Positions 21,876 to 34,800 of a DNA stretch of 48,242 nucleotides are shown here, in pieces. Below the pieces are notes generated by a model. It had not been told where the DNA came from. It made no database searches and worked only from the letters and a program-made list of their open reading frames with translations. Within the stretch, counting starts at the first letter, position 1, and every line of letters starts with the position of its first letter. Made by a program: the position numbers and the translations under genes. Source of the stretch: Erysipelotrichia bacterium. GTDB taxonomy: Bacteria > Bacillota_I > Bacilli_A > Erysipelotrichales > Erysipelotrichaceae. The stretch covers positions 1 through 48,242 of the forward strand of contig SAAR01000002.1 of assembly GCA_009916335.1 (NCBI GenBank). The letters run 5' to 3'.

Positions 21876-24800
21876 CTAGAACGTAAGCTGAGTCTCCATA
21901 TACTTGCGTTTTGCGCGAGGATCTCGAACCTCAAAGAGGTTTTTGACAGGCGTACTCTTTATCATGTTCTTCATAAACTTAGGCATACCTTCATATGGAC
22001 CTGACTTAACGTCACTGAATGCAGACTTATCTCCGAACCAGTTAGGTATCATCAAGATCTTTATAATGCCTGACAACTGTTCTATAGTACCTGTTGCGGC
22101 AGATGGTGAGTTTAACATGTTGATAAGCTCTAGAGGATTATACATTGTAGATAATTCAAATCTAGTTCTTAATGCAACATATGCCATTTCGTTAGTAAAC
22201 CAGTTATCTGGGTCTTCGTCTGCCAGAGCATTCAACAACGGAACAATAATTATAGCAAGCGCTGCGATAGAACCAAGTTCTAATATAGTGCGCTTAATAT
22301 TATACTGTTCATATGGTTCAGCGTCGTTATACATTTGTACTAACGCTTTTAAATTAGTTATATTACCTGATTTAAAGAAATCAAATAAAAACCTAACTGG
22401 CGTTAAGTACATACCCTCTTCTTCAAACTGTGTCATATGATTAAATTGTCTAGATTTAAAGCGTTTATGAGCACCAATTATCATGAAGTTACGGTGTAAG
22501 AATAGTAACTGTAAGTATGCATTTTGGTGGACATATGCTCTATCAGAATCATTAAGTACGCCATCAAGATCAGCTGCTAAATGGTTTGATAAGTTCTTTA
22601 TTTTATTCTCAAGTTTAGTATTGATATACTCCGCATATTCTGCTTTAGGTGTTAATACTCCATCGCTATTAAAAGTATATGCATCATATAATGTATTACC
22701 CATCCTACTCCAGATTTTATTTCCCTCACTTTTATTTTCAGGGTAGTATCTGGATATAAACTGAGATCTACTTATAAATTCACCATTATATAGTTTATGA
22801 TCTTTGTATATAGCAACAAGCATAGTAGACTTTACTATAAAATCGCCAGCACTGTAACCATTATACCAAAAATGCTTATTTAATGCCCGTAATGTTTTAC
22901 TCTGATCCAAGTACTTATATGTATCACGGTTGGATCTAGAAACCTGATTATACATTAGCATTGCACCAAGCAAGTCTTTGTGTGCAGGGTTGCCTAAATT
23001 AGCCATAACCTCTGGCAGTTTACTTAGCACAGTCTTATTTGCGTCATTTAAACCTTTAACCGTGTAATATCTACCAAGTATACTCTCAATATGACTGTAT
23101 GTAGCAGCAGTAGTAAACCCTGTAAATATTGCTGGTAAATTGGCAAACAAGTTAACACGTCTTACATATTCTGCAAAGTTGGTTAGTACCTTTGTAACAC
23201 TAATTCTTGTCTTAGAATTAGGTAATTTTACTTCAACATTGTCTTTGCGTTTACCATATACTTCCATATCAGCTAAGTTAATAGCCTTAAAGAAAACATT
23301 TGACAATTGACCTTCAATTGTTTCTGTCTTACCTTTAACACCTACCTTTTTAGTAACTTTTCTTTTACCTAGTTGGTGAATAACAAGTTCAATATCAGGC
23401 GCAATACTATTCATTTGTTTATAGTTTTCTGCCATCTCGTGATAAGCTATGTATGCACCAATAAGATCACTTGTAATCATGTTAGGATCTTTTAACATAT
23501 CAATAAAGTGCGTTGGAACAAACTTAATATAACTACCATCAGGTCTTTTTGCAAACTCATTTATAAAATCAGTATCATCATTATTTACACCGAAAGTATC
23601 CTCAGCCATAAACTTAAGTGACTCTTTAAAATCACCACGTCGCTTTGACATCTCCATCATTCTAGCAGATATTTGTGGTATTTTATACCTACTACTATTA
23701 CTTAAGAAAGATACTTTACGATTTGATTCATCAGTAGTATTAATCAGTTCTTCGTATATTTTTTTTAACGTTGCGTTAGACTGAGCCTTGTTATAAGCAA
23801 TTCTATTATCGTAAAACTTACGCTTTGGTTGAATATATTCAGCTGAATCAGCAGTATCATAATTATCATTAATCCAGTTTGATTCAGGAGATAATTCTGA
23901 CCAGAATCTGTTAGGCTCAATACGTATGTACTTACTGTTTTTAGGTTTTATATATGTCCAAGCTGAAGTAGGTAATATTTCGCCGCTTCTAGGATCTGTA
24001 ATTGTATTTAATGATAACCACTTTGTATCATTAGTTTTTAATGCCTCTCTTAGTCCTTCAGCCCATTCTGGCTTTCTAACTATTTCTGCAATATCTGAAA
24101 ATTTAGTACCTTCTTTTTTATCAGTAGGCGTATTGCGTCTAATGTCATTCATTTCAACGTCAATGTCTTTGATTCTTTCCAGATAGCTATTAGAAAACAA
24201 GGTTTCATCTGTATATGCTTCATTAATATCTCTAGTAAGCCTTAAAAGTTCATTCCTTTCTTTTCGTAGAGCCTCATATTTTTCACCATACCAACTACGC
24301 TCAATCTTATCTAATAACTTGTAGAAACTTTCATCATAAACGGTACGTGTATTGAATTCTTGCCATATTTCAAACTGTTCCTTTGTTAGTGTTGCTTGCA
24401 TTTTAGCCATTTCAGCTTCAAACGCATCCTGATTTACGGTATACTTTAAATTACCCTCAATCTTTTCATTAAAGGTTTTAAGTTCTAAAGCAATTTGCAA
24501 ATCTGTACCAGTCTTAGGACTACCATCGAGGTAGTATAAGTTCGATAGATTGGCTTTTTGTTTTACTAGACCTCTTAGTTTATTTCGTTGTGCTTTTGTT
24601 AATAAAGATGGATTAAATGAACCACTTTTATCTCTGCCTTTAGACATAATTATATTCATTTCTGTCTGAAGTTCGTCTTTAGCTAGTACAGTTGCATCAG
24701 ATAAAGCCAATCCAGCTTCATAATACTCTGGTATAAATCGTCTTTCTGAGTATTTACTATGCCATTCATGGATTCTACGACGATACTCTTTGCGTCTATC

Positions 24801-27800
24801 TTCTGGCAATTTACCAGCATCTATATCCTTTTCAATACCAAACTCTGCATTTATTTTATCAAATGCTCTACGTTTATCTGCATTATGTTGACCATAATTT
24901 AGATCTCTAACAAGATAACCAGTAAACTTACCATCCTTATCTTTTTCATATAACAGTTGTAAAAGCTTTTTATCTGGTAATTGTTCTGATAGGTTAACCA
25001 ATCGCTGACCTTTTCTATTTGTTGATCGAGCAACTTCATTCTTAGCGTTGGTTATAGTCAAGTGAATAAGTCTAATAGCTTCATCATTTAATTGACTTGA
25101 CATACCCATATATCTTGCAATATAAAGTATATCTCTGTCTGTTGCTGTAAGTTCTGATATAGTTTCTTTTAATGTAGTAGATCCTGTGTCTTCACCCCAA
25201 GCCCTAATTATATTAGCAGATACTGCCTCTACTAACGAATCATACTTATTACCTATCTCTGTAAACTCTACAATAAGACTATTAACATAGTCCTGTAATT
25301 CCTTTTTAGTAATAGTTTCATCATCAACAACAAAGTCTTGACCTTCAAACCAATTAGTAGTATCTAATAGGCGTTTAACTTCTTCTAACATAGGTTTATA
25401 GAACCCTATGTAGTCAGTATTTAACTGGTTTAATTGTGTTGAATTAACTGTGTTAGGGTTAGCTAGCGCATTATCAATATATTTCGTTGCATTGTCTATA
25501 TCTGTCATAAGATATGACACAAATCGTATAATACCTTCTTGCTGTTCTAGTTCTGTTAATTGATCAATAAGCTTATCATACTGTAATTGTCTAAGCAATC
25601 GCTGCATATTGTTTATCTGCTCAAGATTTTTTGTATTATATCTGTTTACCGTATCAATTCTTGATGATAGCCCATCAATAAGATGCTTATATAATGTTAG
25701 AATCTTTTTTAAAGCAGCTTCTGTTCTAGCTCGTTGTGTTCGTGGACTTGTTCCAGTACTTGTTGTAGGTGTTTGTGGTTCTGGTTGTTTCTGTTGTTGT
25801 GGGGCAGTACCTGGCTTACTAACGACACCTTCAGCATAAATATAAGGATTGCTAAAAGCTTGATCAGCTAAGTCTGAAAATATAGTTTTATTTTTAATCA
25901 ACCATCCTAAATGAGTAAGTTCAAAATCTTCTTTACTTATAGATAGCTCACCTGGTATAATGTCAATTTTATCTAAATTTCTACGAGCCATCCAGTCTTG
26001 CAGTCTTTTCAATTCAGGCTGCCTGTTTAATTTGCTCCAGATGTTAGTTTTTTCAATGCTATAATGCATATTCGAAATAATATCATATGCTTTTTTATAA
26101 GCGTCTGTTCCAACTTTATCTGAAGTAAGGTCTGATATATTAAATACTTCTTCACCTATATATAGTTGATCGCCTATTATATATAATTGTTTGTCTTTAA
26201 GTATCTCGTAGCGTAATATCTCCTTTGGGTTAGTTGCATTTTTATCAACCCTTGTTTGCATGCCAAAATTAATAATAAGGCTTAACAAGTCCATAGGAGT
26301 TATAGGTAATTCTTTACCGTCAATTGTTACATAGTCTACCTCATTCGCTTTATAATCGGCTAAAAGTTTTAATATTAGCTCTACAGTTCCTTTAGCACTC
26401 TTACTAAATCGTTTAACATTTACTTTTACACTAACAGGTTTCTTTTTGTTAGGGGTATCCTCTGCAGGAATTGTAAAGTATGATGTACCAGATCCTCCAG
26501 TAATATCTACCGGTTGACCGAATACAGTAAATGCTTTATAATCACCAGCAATACCCTTACCTAATGCAAATTGTGGCAATAGGTTAGTCATATCAAATGT
26601 AGAAGGTATTTTAAAAATAGGCACTTCTTGTATTGGTCTTTGTATTGCCTTACTACCATTACGTAGTGTATTTAGTGTACCATTTGTTCTATTAACAACA
26701 GCTGGCATAACACGTCCTTTCTTGGATGCTTCTATGATACTATTACGAAATGCAGATAACTTACCTAATTCAAATTCAAGAACCGAATTTGTCTTATAGT
26801 TAAACGTCCTGCTATAAGAAGCCGGTGTACGCAACGCCATTACATATTTCTTACCACTCTTATGGTATAAGTGTAAATAAATAGCAGCATCATCCCATGT
26901 TGAGGGATCATCGATTGAATACTTCTTACCATATTCACTTACAGTGTACTCAAAATCACATTCTGATAAGAATTTATCTGATTTTAATGCATCTGACAAG
27001 TCTTTTGATGATTGATATCCTGGTAACATCGATCCTGTATTACTAGGATCATATACTAGCTGCATAAAAGAACCTCTTTCTGGATCAACATCAGTTGTAT
27101 CAGAAGAAGTATCATCCCCATCTAAATATGGGAATACTTCACTATCATTTTTTGAATCAGGTATACTTAATATTGATTCATATATATTACTTGATGCTGA
27201 ATATAGTCCTTTATTTAATGCTGATTTTATATTAGATGGTTCAAAGGAAACAAAAATATTTTGATTTTCCATTTGATTATCATTAATACCATAAAATATC
27301 ATACCATCATTACCATTAGCTAACGCAATTAATGATTTCTGTTTATATCCAGTTTTCTCTGTAAGTGTATATGGGTCTTTTATATTTAAGAATACTGGTA
27401 TAGAATACGGTCTATCTAATACTGTTCCTTTTGTAGGTTCTTTTGTATCCGTAAAAAATATCGCACGATTACTACCGCCATCTTTGGCAAAATAATTATC
27501 ATCAAATTCTTTTTTAAATTCGGTAATAAATTCATTACTGTGATGCCATACCAATAGCGGCTCACCATTTTCATCTACTACTTTAGAAACATTTGGGTCA
27601 TTTGGGTTAGTCCAATCGCCAAACCAGTTCCTAAATTCTTGAGTAAGCAGTTTGGTTTTAAGTTGAATCGCTTCATACATATTACCATTTGTTATGCCTA
27701 AAAGTGACTTAAACAGTATAGATTCCTTACCATTTGGTGCAATTTCTGCATTGACTTTACTTAAACCATTACTTTCGTTCATAATAGATTCAAGTAGCGA

Positions 27801-28802
27801 CATACTTTTACCGTATAATCCCGGCTCAATACCAAATAAAGATGCAATCCAGTTGATAATCTTACCAAAAATAGTATTACTACGTACTTTCGATAGTATT
27901 CTTGCACCAGATATGTCTTGTAATTCCTTTATAAAACGTGGGTTTGCAAATAATTCTGATAAGAATTCATTAATATTAGTAAGACCGTACATACTGTAGG
28001 CTTTATCTTTAGACAATTGTTCCCACGTAGTATTATACTTTTTAGCTAATAGTTTTCTTGTTGATGCGAGGATTGCTTCTGCTTCTGCACGTTTATCTGC
28101 GTTAGTTTTTAGTACATTGGTTGTAAAAGCATGCATAATTTCGTGTAATACAACACGATCCAATCTATTGTCATCGTACTTACTTACAGCATCTGGGTTA
28201 ATAAGTATTTCCCCAGTAGCATTATCATACATAGCTGCAGCTAGTGTGCCATATCGTGAGTCTTTAGTCGCAAGTTTAATGGTTATACCGTCAATAAACC
28301 CATTTGTGTGAGCATTTATCATTGAAACTAGTTCAGATAGCTCGCTATTACTACCATCAATTGCTGTTAAAACATCTTTTACAGTAGAAGATTCCTGACC
28401 ATTAAACAAACGGTCTTTTATCGTCTTATCAGTAGTTTTGTCACCTACTTCAGATTCTACATCATTAAATATTTCTGGATCTTCTGTGTATTCCTCAGTA
28501 ATTTCTAACAAAGAAGTATAAGGAACTTCATTGTTTTCATCAAGAATTATATTAGGATAAGTTGATTTAAAGCTCTTAGAAAAGACTTTTGCTTTGGTCT
28601 GAATAGCAGCCTTACGATCACCATTAAAGTGCTCTAAAAGGTCTGAAAATAGCTTAGAAGGTGCCCCATTAGGAGCACGATCTATAGCATTACCTTCATT
28701 TTGAGACCATATGTCATATGCTGCAACTTCACCAACTACGTCAACTAGTTCTTGAAACTGTTGAGCAACTTGTTTATTACTTAAATTAGGACAACTTATC
28801 AT
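21876..28802 (-). CDS. Giant virion-associated polyvalent protein (metalloprotease and ART-like domains)
   Basis: Encodes 2,308 residues and ends in TAG. Near residue 220 'RVVLHEIMHAFTTNV' contains HExxH, the zincin metalloprotease motif. At about 385-540 'FRNWFGDWTN', 'SKVVDENGEPLLVWHHS', 'IFFTDT' and 'IKSALNKG' match ART-PolyVal, an ADP-ribosyltransferase-like domain of phage polyvalent proteins. Residues 900-1700 are mostly long coiled coils with a Pro/Gln/Thr linker (about 1000). The C terminus holds a hydrophobic helix ('ELGSIAALAIIIVPLLNALA') and ends basic. Such proteins are packaged and injected with DNA; the protease may process virion or host proteins and the ART may modify host targets. 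It starts two bases after the stop of the even larger RNA polymerase gene. Confidence 0.8.
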   Translation of the reverse strand: MISCPNLSNKQVAQQFQELVDVVGEVAAYDIWSQNEGNAIDRAPNGAPSKLFSDLLEHFNGDRKAAIQTKAKVFSKSFKSTYPNIILDENNEVPYTSLLEITEEYTEDPEIFNDVESEVGDKTTDKTIKDRLFNGQESSTVKDVLTAIDGSNSELSELVSMINAHTNGFIDGITIKLATKDSRYGTLAAAMYDNATGEILINPDAVSKYDDNRLDRVVLHEIMHAFTTNVLKTNADKRAEAEAILASTRKLLAKKYNTTWEQLSKDKAYSMYGLTNINEFLSELFANPRFIKELQDISGARILSKVRSNTIFGKIINWIASLFGIEPGLYGKSMSLLESIMNESNGLSKVNAEIAPNGKESILFKSLLGITNGNMYEAIQLKTKLLTQEFRNWFGDWTNPNDPNVSKVVDENGEPLLVWHHSNEFITEFKKEFDDNYFAKDGGSNRAIFFTDTKEPTKGTVLDRPYSIPVFLNIKDPYTLTEKTGYKQKSLIALANGNDGMIFYGINDNQMENQNIFVSFEPSNIKSALNKGLYSASSNIYESILSIPDSKNDSEVFPYLDGDDTSSDTTDVDPERGSFMQLVYDPSNTGSMLPGYQSSKDLSDALKSDKFLSECDFEYTVSEYGKKYSIDDPSTWDDAAIYLHLYHKSGKKYVMALRTPASYSRTFNYKTNSVLEFELGKLSAFRNSIIEASKKGRVMPAVVNRTNGTLNTLRNGSKAIQRPIQEVPIFKIPSTFDMTNLLPQFALGKGIAGDYKAFTVFGQPVDITGGSGTSYFTIPAEDTPNKKKPVSVKVNVKRFSKSAKGTVELILKLLADYKANEVDYVTIDGKELPITPMDLLSLIINFGMQTRVDKNATNPKEILRYEILKDKQLYIIGDQLYIGEEVFNISDLTSDKVGTDAYKKAYDIISNMHYSIEKTNIWSKLNRQPELKRLQDWMARRNLDKIDIIPGELSISKEDFELTHLGWLIKNKTIFSDLADQAFSNPYIYAEGVVSKPGTAPQQQKQPEPQTPTTSTGTSPRTQRARTEAALKKILTLYKHLIDGLSSRIDTVNRYNTKNLEQINNMQRLLRQLQYDKLIDQLTELEQQEGIIRFVSYLMTDIDNATKYIDNALANPNTVNSTQLNQLNTDYIGFYKPMLEEVKRLLDTTNWFEGQDFVVDDETITKKELQDYVNSLIVEFTEIGNKYDSLVEAVSANIIRAWGEDTGSTTLKETISELTATDRDILYIARYMGMSSQLNDEAIRLIHLTITNAKNEVARSTNRKGQRLVNLSEQLPDKKLLQLLYEKDKDGKFTGYLVRDLNYGQHNADKRRAFDKINAEFGIEKDIDAGKLPEDRRKEYRRRIHEWHSKYSERRFIPEYYEAGLALSDATVLAKDELQTEMNIIMSKGRDKSGSFNPSLLTKAQRNKLRGLVKQKANLSNLYYLDGSPKTGTDLQIALELKTFNEKIEGNLKYTVNQDAFEAEMAKMQATLTKEQFEIWQEFNTRTVYDESFYKLLDKIERSWYGEKYEALRKERNELLRLTRDINEAYTDETLFSNSYLERIKDIDVEMNDIRRNTPTDKKEGTKFSDIAEIVRKPEWAEGLREALKTNDTKWLSLNTITDPRSGEILPTSAWTYIKPKNSKYIRIEPNRFWSELSPESNWINDNYDTADSAEYIQPKRKFYDNRIAYNKAQSNATLKKIYEELINTTDESNRKVSFLSNSSRYKIPQISARMMEMSKRRGDFKESLKFMAEDTFGVNNDDTDFINEFAKRPDGSYIKFVPTHFIDMLKDPNMITSDLIGAYIAYHEMAENYKQMNSIAPDIELVIHQLGKRKVTKKVGVKGKTETIEGQLSNVFFKAINLADMEVYGKRKDNVEVKLPNSKTRISVTKVLTNFAEYVRRVNLFANLPAIFTGFTTAATYSHIESILGRYYTVKGLNDANKTVLSKLPEVMANLGNPAHKDLLGAMLMYNQVSRSNRDTYKYLDQSKTLRALNKHFWYNGYSAGDFIVKSTMLVAIYKDHKLYNGEFISRSQFISRYYPENKSEGNKIWSRMGNTLYDAYTFNSDGVLTPKAEYAEYINTKLENKIKNLSNHLAADLDGVLNDSDRAYVHQNAYLQLLFLHRNFMIIGAHKRFKSRQFNHMTQFEEEGMYLTPVRFLFDFFKSGNITNLKALVQMYNDAEPYEQYNIKRTILELGSIAALAIIIVPLLNALADEDPDNWFTNEMAYVALRTRFELSTMYNPLELINMLNSPSAATGTIEQLSGIIKILMIPNWFGDKSAFSDVKSGPYEGMPKFMKNMIKSTPVKNLFEVRDPRAKRKYMETQLTF

Positions 28803-28804
28803 AA

Positions 28805-31800
28805 TTATTTACATGTTTTAATAGCGGTATCATCGCTTTCATTATTCATTCTGTCTATATTGTTCTCAAAATATTCTAAAGTCATATGGGATGTTTCCAC
28901 ACCAGCAACTCCGTCAATATTATAATTTGTTAAAGCAATTGCAGCTTTCTTTGGTCTAGACATACCAACATATCTTAGTTGTGATGCCATCTGAACTGAA
29001 TTATATTCTGCTGTGGATATATCGGAATCATCTACAAAAGCATAAGTATATGTACTACCCTGTGATTTATGTATAGTAGATGCATACCCAAAGTCCATTG
29101 ATTTTTCTTTATATACAACCTTGCCGATTTCATCAGTAACATCGAACATAGTAAATATAGATTCAACTACACTATAATACGCTTTCCATGTCATTGCCGA
29201 TTCCTTTGAAGCGGAAGCTCTTGTTATTTCACCATTAGATGCCATCGCATAATAAGAAGCTACTTTCTTTTTTGTATTTAAGAATGCTGTTCTTAATATG
29301 TCATTCATAACCTTTTTATCTTCATTAGTTAAGATATAGAATGATATTTTATTAGCATCTTCTTCAGACTCCATAGTATTCCTAACAGTTAATTTTGTAG
29401 GCTTTATATTAGCGTCCATCTTTGTAAGACCATATAAATCAGGATACATACTTGATACTGTAGATTCTACTGATTTAGACTCAATAACACGGTAATCAGA
29501 TGAATTATATATACCCATTTCTTTACCGTCTTCATCTGTCAATGTATTATAAGCGGTTAATGTTTCACCAACATGAATATCGTTTAATGATTCATATCCC
29601 ATTGAAAGTCTAATCAAATAGTTATATAGGTTAACCGCTTTATTTGTAAATGCAAGTATTTTAACAAAGTCTGCATCGTTCTTGTATGCATCTGAATTAA
29701 ATAATTTAGAGGCTGTGTTAAGCCAGTCTTGTGATTTTGAACCAGGTATGTACATTCTACCATCATTATTAGAAGTAATATTTGTAGAGTGCTTCATACG
29801 ATAACCATTTACAGTAGCATTATCTCTAATATACTGCAACCATCTTATTAACGGGTTATTACCAGTCTGTCTCTTTATATCTGTAAGTTTATATACATTA
29901 TCTTGCTGTAACGCTTTAGATATTGTGTTTTGACCAACAGGGAATAGCTGTGCATCATCACCGAGATATAGAACTTTACCACCATTATTTCTAACAGTGT
30001 TTTCTAGTATATCCACAGTATCATCATTGATTAGTGAAAATTCATCTACAATAACTAGACTGCCTGGTCTAACCGCATGCTTGCCGTTTTGACCAAATTC
30101 AACACGACCGGTTACTTCATTTATAGCAGGTTTTATAGAAAGTAATTTAGCTAATGTCATAGCCCTTTCACCTACATTCTTAGAAAGAACCCCTGATGCT
30201 TTATGTGTTGGAGCAGCCAATTGATAGTCGCGTACTCCAGATTTAGCTTTAGCTACATTCAAATAATGCAGTAATACTTTCATTATAGTAGTCTTACCAG
30301 TACCAGCGTAGCCTACTAAAGTAAAATTAGATTTGTCCTTTTTGTTTTGTAACCATTTTGCTATCTTATTAAGAGCCTCCATTTGTTGCTCACCTAATTG
30401 AAACTGAATACCAATCTCACTTAGATCAAGCGTTACACCATTAATAACAACAAGATTTGGCTCACCTGATAGAGTTGATCTACCACTATCCTTATAACTT
30501 AAAGATGATTCATTTTTAATAAGATCAACTTCTTGTTTTTTATTATCTATAGTAGGTTCAGTGGTGTTCTGTTCTGGAAGTTTGTTAGCAACTGAATTAG
30601 CGTACACATCATGAATTGCTTGTTTACCTTCAGTACTAATTTCACGTGTACCAATACCTGCAAAATTATTAGTTAACTTAGGTGTAGGCGTTTGTACAAA
30701 TTCACTACTATTTTCATCCCATGTATACCATTTATTATCTCTTTGATTAAATACATATACAGGTTTACCAGCTTGAATAGCCATTTCTACAGCGTACCCT
30801 GTACCACCTGATACTGCCTGCTTTAATGCGGTACGCGTATCGTTTGGTTGATTAGGGAATACATTTTCACCAGGATTAACAATAGTACTAACAGCAAATA
30901 TTGCATCAGAATATTTAACCTGAGCCCAATTACGTATTAGTCTATCGTCTTTCATATAAGGATATTGATATCCCCACACAGCTTTAGCAGCCTGTGCAGA
31001 CTTTTCTCTACCTTCTTGATAATCTTCAGCACTTATTTCTATATTACCTGCTGGCGTTTTTTCATTATGATAATAGTGTCTTTTCTTTTTTAAACCAAAT
31101 GCACTACCAATTACATCCCACATCGAATCAGCACCAATAGCTCCTCCAGAATGAAGTGTAGCTTCTTCTATATTGAATTGTTCTACAACCTCTTTCTCTT
31201 CTATTACTTCAATATTAGGTGTATTAGATACAGGTGTTTCTGTTTGTAATAGTTCGTATTGAAATTGTTCATAACCGTTATTTTTCAGATATTCAAATCT
31301 ATCTTCAGACCACCCTTCGAGATTAGACCATTCAGAAGCAGTAACTTCAGATAAACTATACGGAGCTTTTGTAACTCTAACTAGTACAGATTCTCCTGCA
31401 GACTTGCCTTCTGTTGCGTAGAATGATATAATATCACCGACTTTTATGTCTTGCTGATTATATGATTTACTACGATCTCTTGTTGTTGCTGTACGTTTAC
31501 CTTCTTTTATTAATTCTATAGTAGATTTACCAGAATATTCAGGTCTCATTTTTCTACCGCCAGTACCATCTTCAAAGTTCATAGGTATACTATGATCAAT
31601 TTTTATAGTTTTCTGTTTATCATTTGACGTAGATGAGTTAGCTAGCGCGTTTAATTCCGCTACTTTTTCTTTAAGATATGCGTATAGTTTTGGCGTCCTT
31701 ACTTCAGATATGTTAGCTATCTTACTATTAAAGAATCCATCACCGGCTGGTATTACTACTTTTGTATAACCTTCACGTTCAATCGCATCTTTTATATCAG

Positions 31801-34800
31801 ATATCTCATCATCAATTACTTTTTTGAATTCTTCAATATCATCATCCGTCCATCTTGCATCATTTACACTAACGTTATGCTTTCTATAAAACCACTTCAT
31901 TGTACTAATAGGATAGGCGTTGTCCAGTCCACGTATTACGGCAGTTGTTGGATTGTTAGCACTACCGTAAGATAGACCACTACCATATTTAGCAGCATAC
32001 CATCCACCAACATTTGGATTTGTACCAGATGTTCTGTCTGTATTATCTGTAAAAATATATAGGGTACTTGAATCTTCTCTTACTTCTTCTCTATTATATG
32101 GTTTTTTTGCAGAAACTATCTCAAAACCTTGTTTAACTTCAGATTCAGTTTGCATTTTCTCAACTATAATATTATCTGATGAACTTTCATTCTTATTTAT
32201 TTCATCATTTATAGTTTTATTTATATCCGTGTTAGGTATAAATGTAAATAGATCTTCTATAATTGAATCATTATTGAATTTATTATATGCTTCTGTATGT
32301 GATTTTATATAACTAATTATACCGTCCACAGAAAAATCATTGATAACTTCTACTAAGTTCGAAGCTATGTACGTCATGTTAGACCCGTATTCATACAAGG
32401 TATTAGATCCTTGTTTAAAACCTCTTTTCTGTACTAATTGGTATACTGGTTGAGCATTACCATTTTCATCAAATATATTACCTATGTTTTTATATAATAA
32501 AACGCTATCTGAATTATTACTTTTATCTATTTTAATCTTAACATAAGATGCCCTTGTAGAAAACGGTCTATTGTTTATAAATAAAATAGGATAGTTTTTA
32601 TCATATGTTGGATGTTTTACAGATGATTTAATATGTGGTAATTCTCGAATGTCCCTAATCTGTTGATTATCCACGATAATCATACCGCGATCTTCTGTAA
32701 ACGCTATAGTAGGGACTACTTCCTCATTATGCCAATTATTTAAAAACATTTCATCTGCATCAAACGAGTATGTCTCATTTAGGAATTGTTCATCAATTTC
32801 AGCCATAGCCTTAGCATAGCCAGATGATTTGCGCCATGAGTTAGGTACGTACTTAAATAATGCGTTTGCACCTGCATTATCTGCGGAAGTAAAGAAAGCA
32901 TACAATGCAAGATCTTCTGCAAATTCACGAATAGTAGAGTGTTCGCTATTCAGTAACTCTTCCCAGAATATAATTAAATTATTTGTCAGTGCTTTATCGT
33001 ATATATTATTATTTACAGTTATAAATTCAGGATCAGTATTAACTTGGTCTATAACAGGCTGAGCTACAATAAAGTTAATTAATTCATTATTAATTTTACC
33101 AGTATCACTTAGTAGTTCGGGGTATTTACCATCCATGATATCAGCCTTAAGCATCATCAATCTTTTTGCTACAGTATTTGTACCAAAAAACAATTGTCTA
33201 AACTTAGTAGGTGTCATCATATCACGGAACGCTTCTGACTTAACTTTACCTTCTATTACACGAGATATACGTTTTGCCTGGTCAACTGTTAAACCATAAT
33301 AGTTATCGGTCAGTCTGCCTACTACAGATAGTATATTGCTGAACCTACTTGTGTTTCTAAACATAAGTGACGAGAATAATTCTTTACCAAATATAACACT
33401 ATTGTTTAATTTAGTTGATATGAATGACTCGTTAATTAAGCTCTTCAATTCGTCAGTAAACAGTGCAGATCTAAACCGCATAAATTCATCATACTTGCGC
33501 TTAAATATACTCTGTGTAATTAACGAGTTGCCAAACTTTTTAGTATCTACTTGAGATATATTAACAAATTCGGCTAATGCATCAGCATATACCTTAAGGT
33601 TATTAAATGTACTATATACTCTTAATTGATATGTATACCAAGCCATATCCCTTTCATTTTCAGGAGTATGTATACTATTTAATAGTTCTTCTTTATTTAT
33701 AGCACTTAATGGAGTATTTACTTCATATTTATCTTCATACTCTTTTATAGATAGACCTACTGAATCAGCGGCTTTCTTTTTATAATCATCTAAGATCTTA
33801 TTAATAGCCTCACGTTCAAGTTTTGTTCTGCTTTTTGTTTTATCAATACCATACATACCTGATAATGTATCAACACTATTTGCAATTTCTTTTAAAATAG
33901 GTTGAGGCATAAAGTAGAATGTAGTTTCACCCATACCTGTACGTAAGAATAGATTGGTCATATTATACGTCCAGTTACCTATATTTAATTCTACAATATA
34001 AGGGTCTTTGGCTATATCTACGAAGGCGTTAATCATTGCAGACAACCAGTCTAGCACTTTATCCATTGTACCTTTATCATAGATTGAGTCTAAGTCAAGC
34101 ATGCCGTATTGCTGTAATAACACTGTATCAGAGGATGCTCTAAATCGTACTTTAAATGCTTGCGTAAGTGCGTGGTGCACGTTGTTCAATGCGAATGGGC
34201 CAATACCTTTTTTAGAGCTAGTATACTCTATTTTCTTCTCTAACTGATAAGCAGGTGCATAGAATCTAAACGGTTGGTTTGTTCTAGACACTTTTCCTCT
34301 TTTAATAATCTTCAAGATACCTTTTACTTTATCGGTAGCGGTATCAATTGATTTTTTAAGTTCGTGCTGATTGTTAGTTTGCGTAAGTATTGTAATATAT
34401 GATGATAATAATTTGTTAACATTGGCTTTATCAGAATTACCTTCAAAACCAAGAGCATCATCAAATGGTGTTGGTACAATATCACGAATAGTCCAAGAGT
34501 AGTCATATGTATCTGTTGCAGCATCATATCTTACTTTAGATTTTGTTGCTTTTAGATAATCATTATACGAATCAAGTTTATTCTTTTTGTAACTAGCTGC
34601 CCTTATTATAGGTTGCTTATTTGCATCAACACCTAGTACTTCATTAAACCATTCATTATATCCAGTAAAAGCTTTTGCAATATCTTTATCAGTGGCTTGT
34701 ACGTGGAATCTTTCTTTTACGTCACGTTTTACAGCATCGTAAGTATATCTAGCAACATATAGTTTATCAATATCAAAGTCAGATCCTGTAAGTTTTGTAA

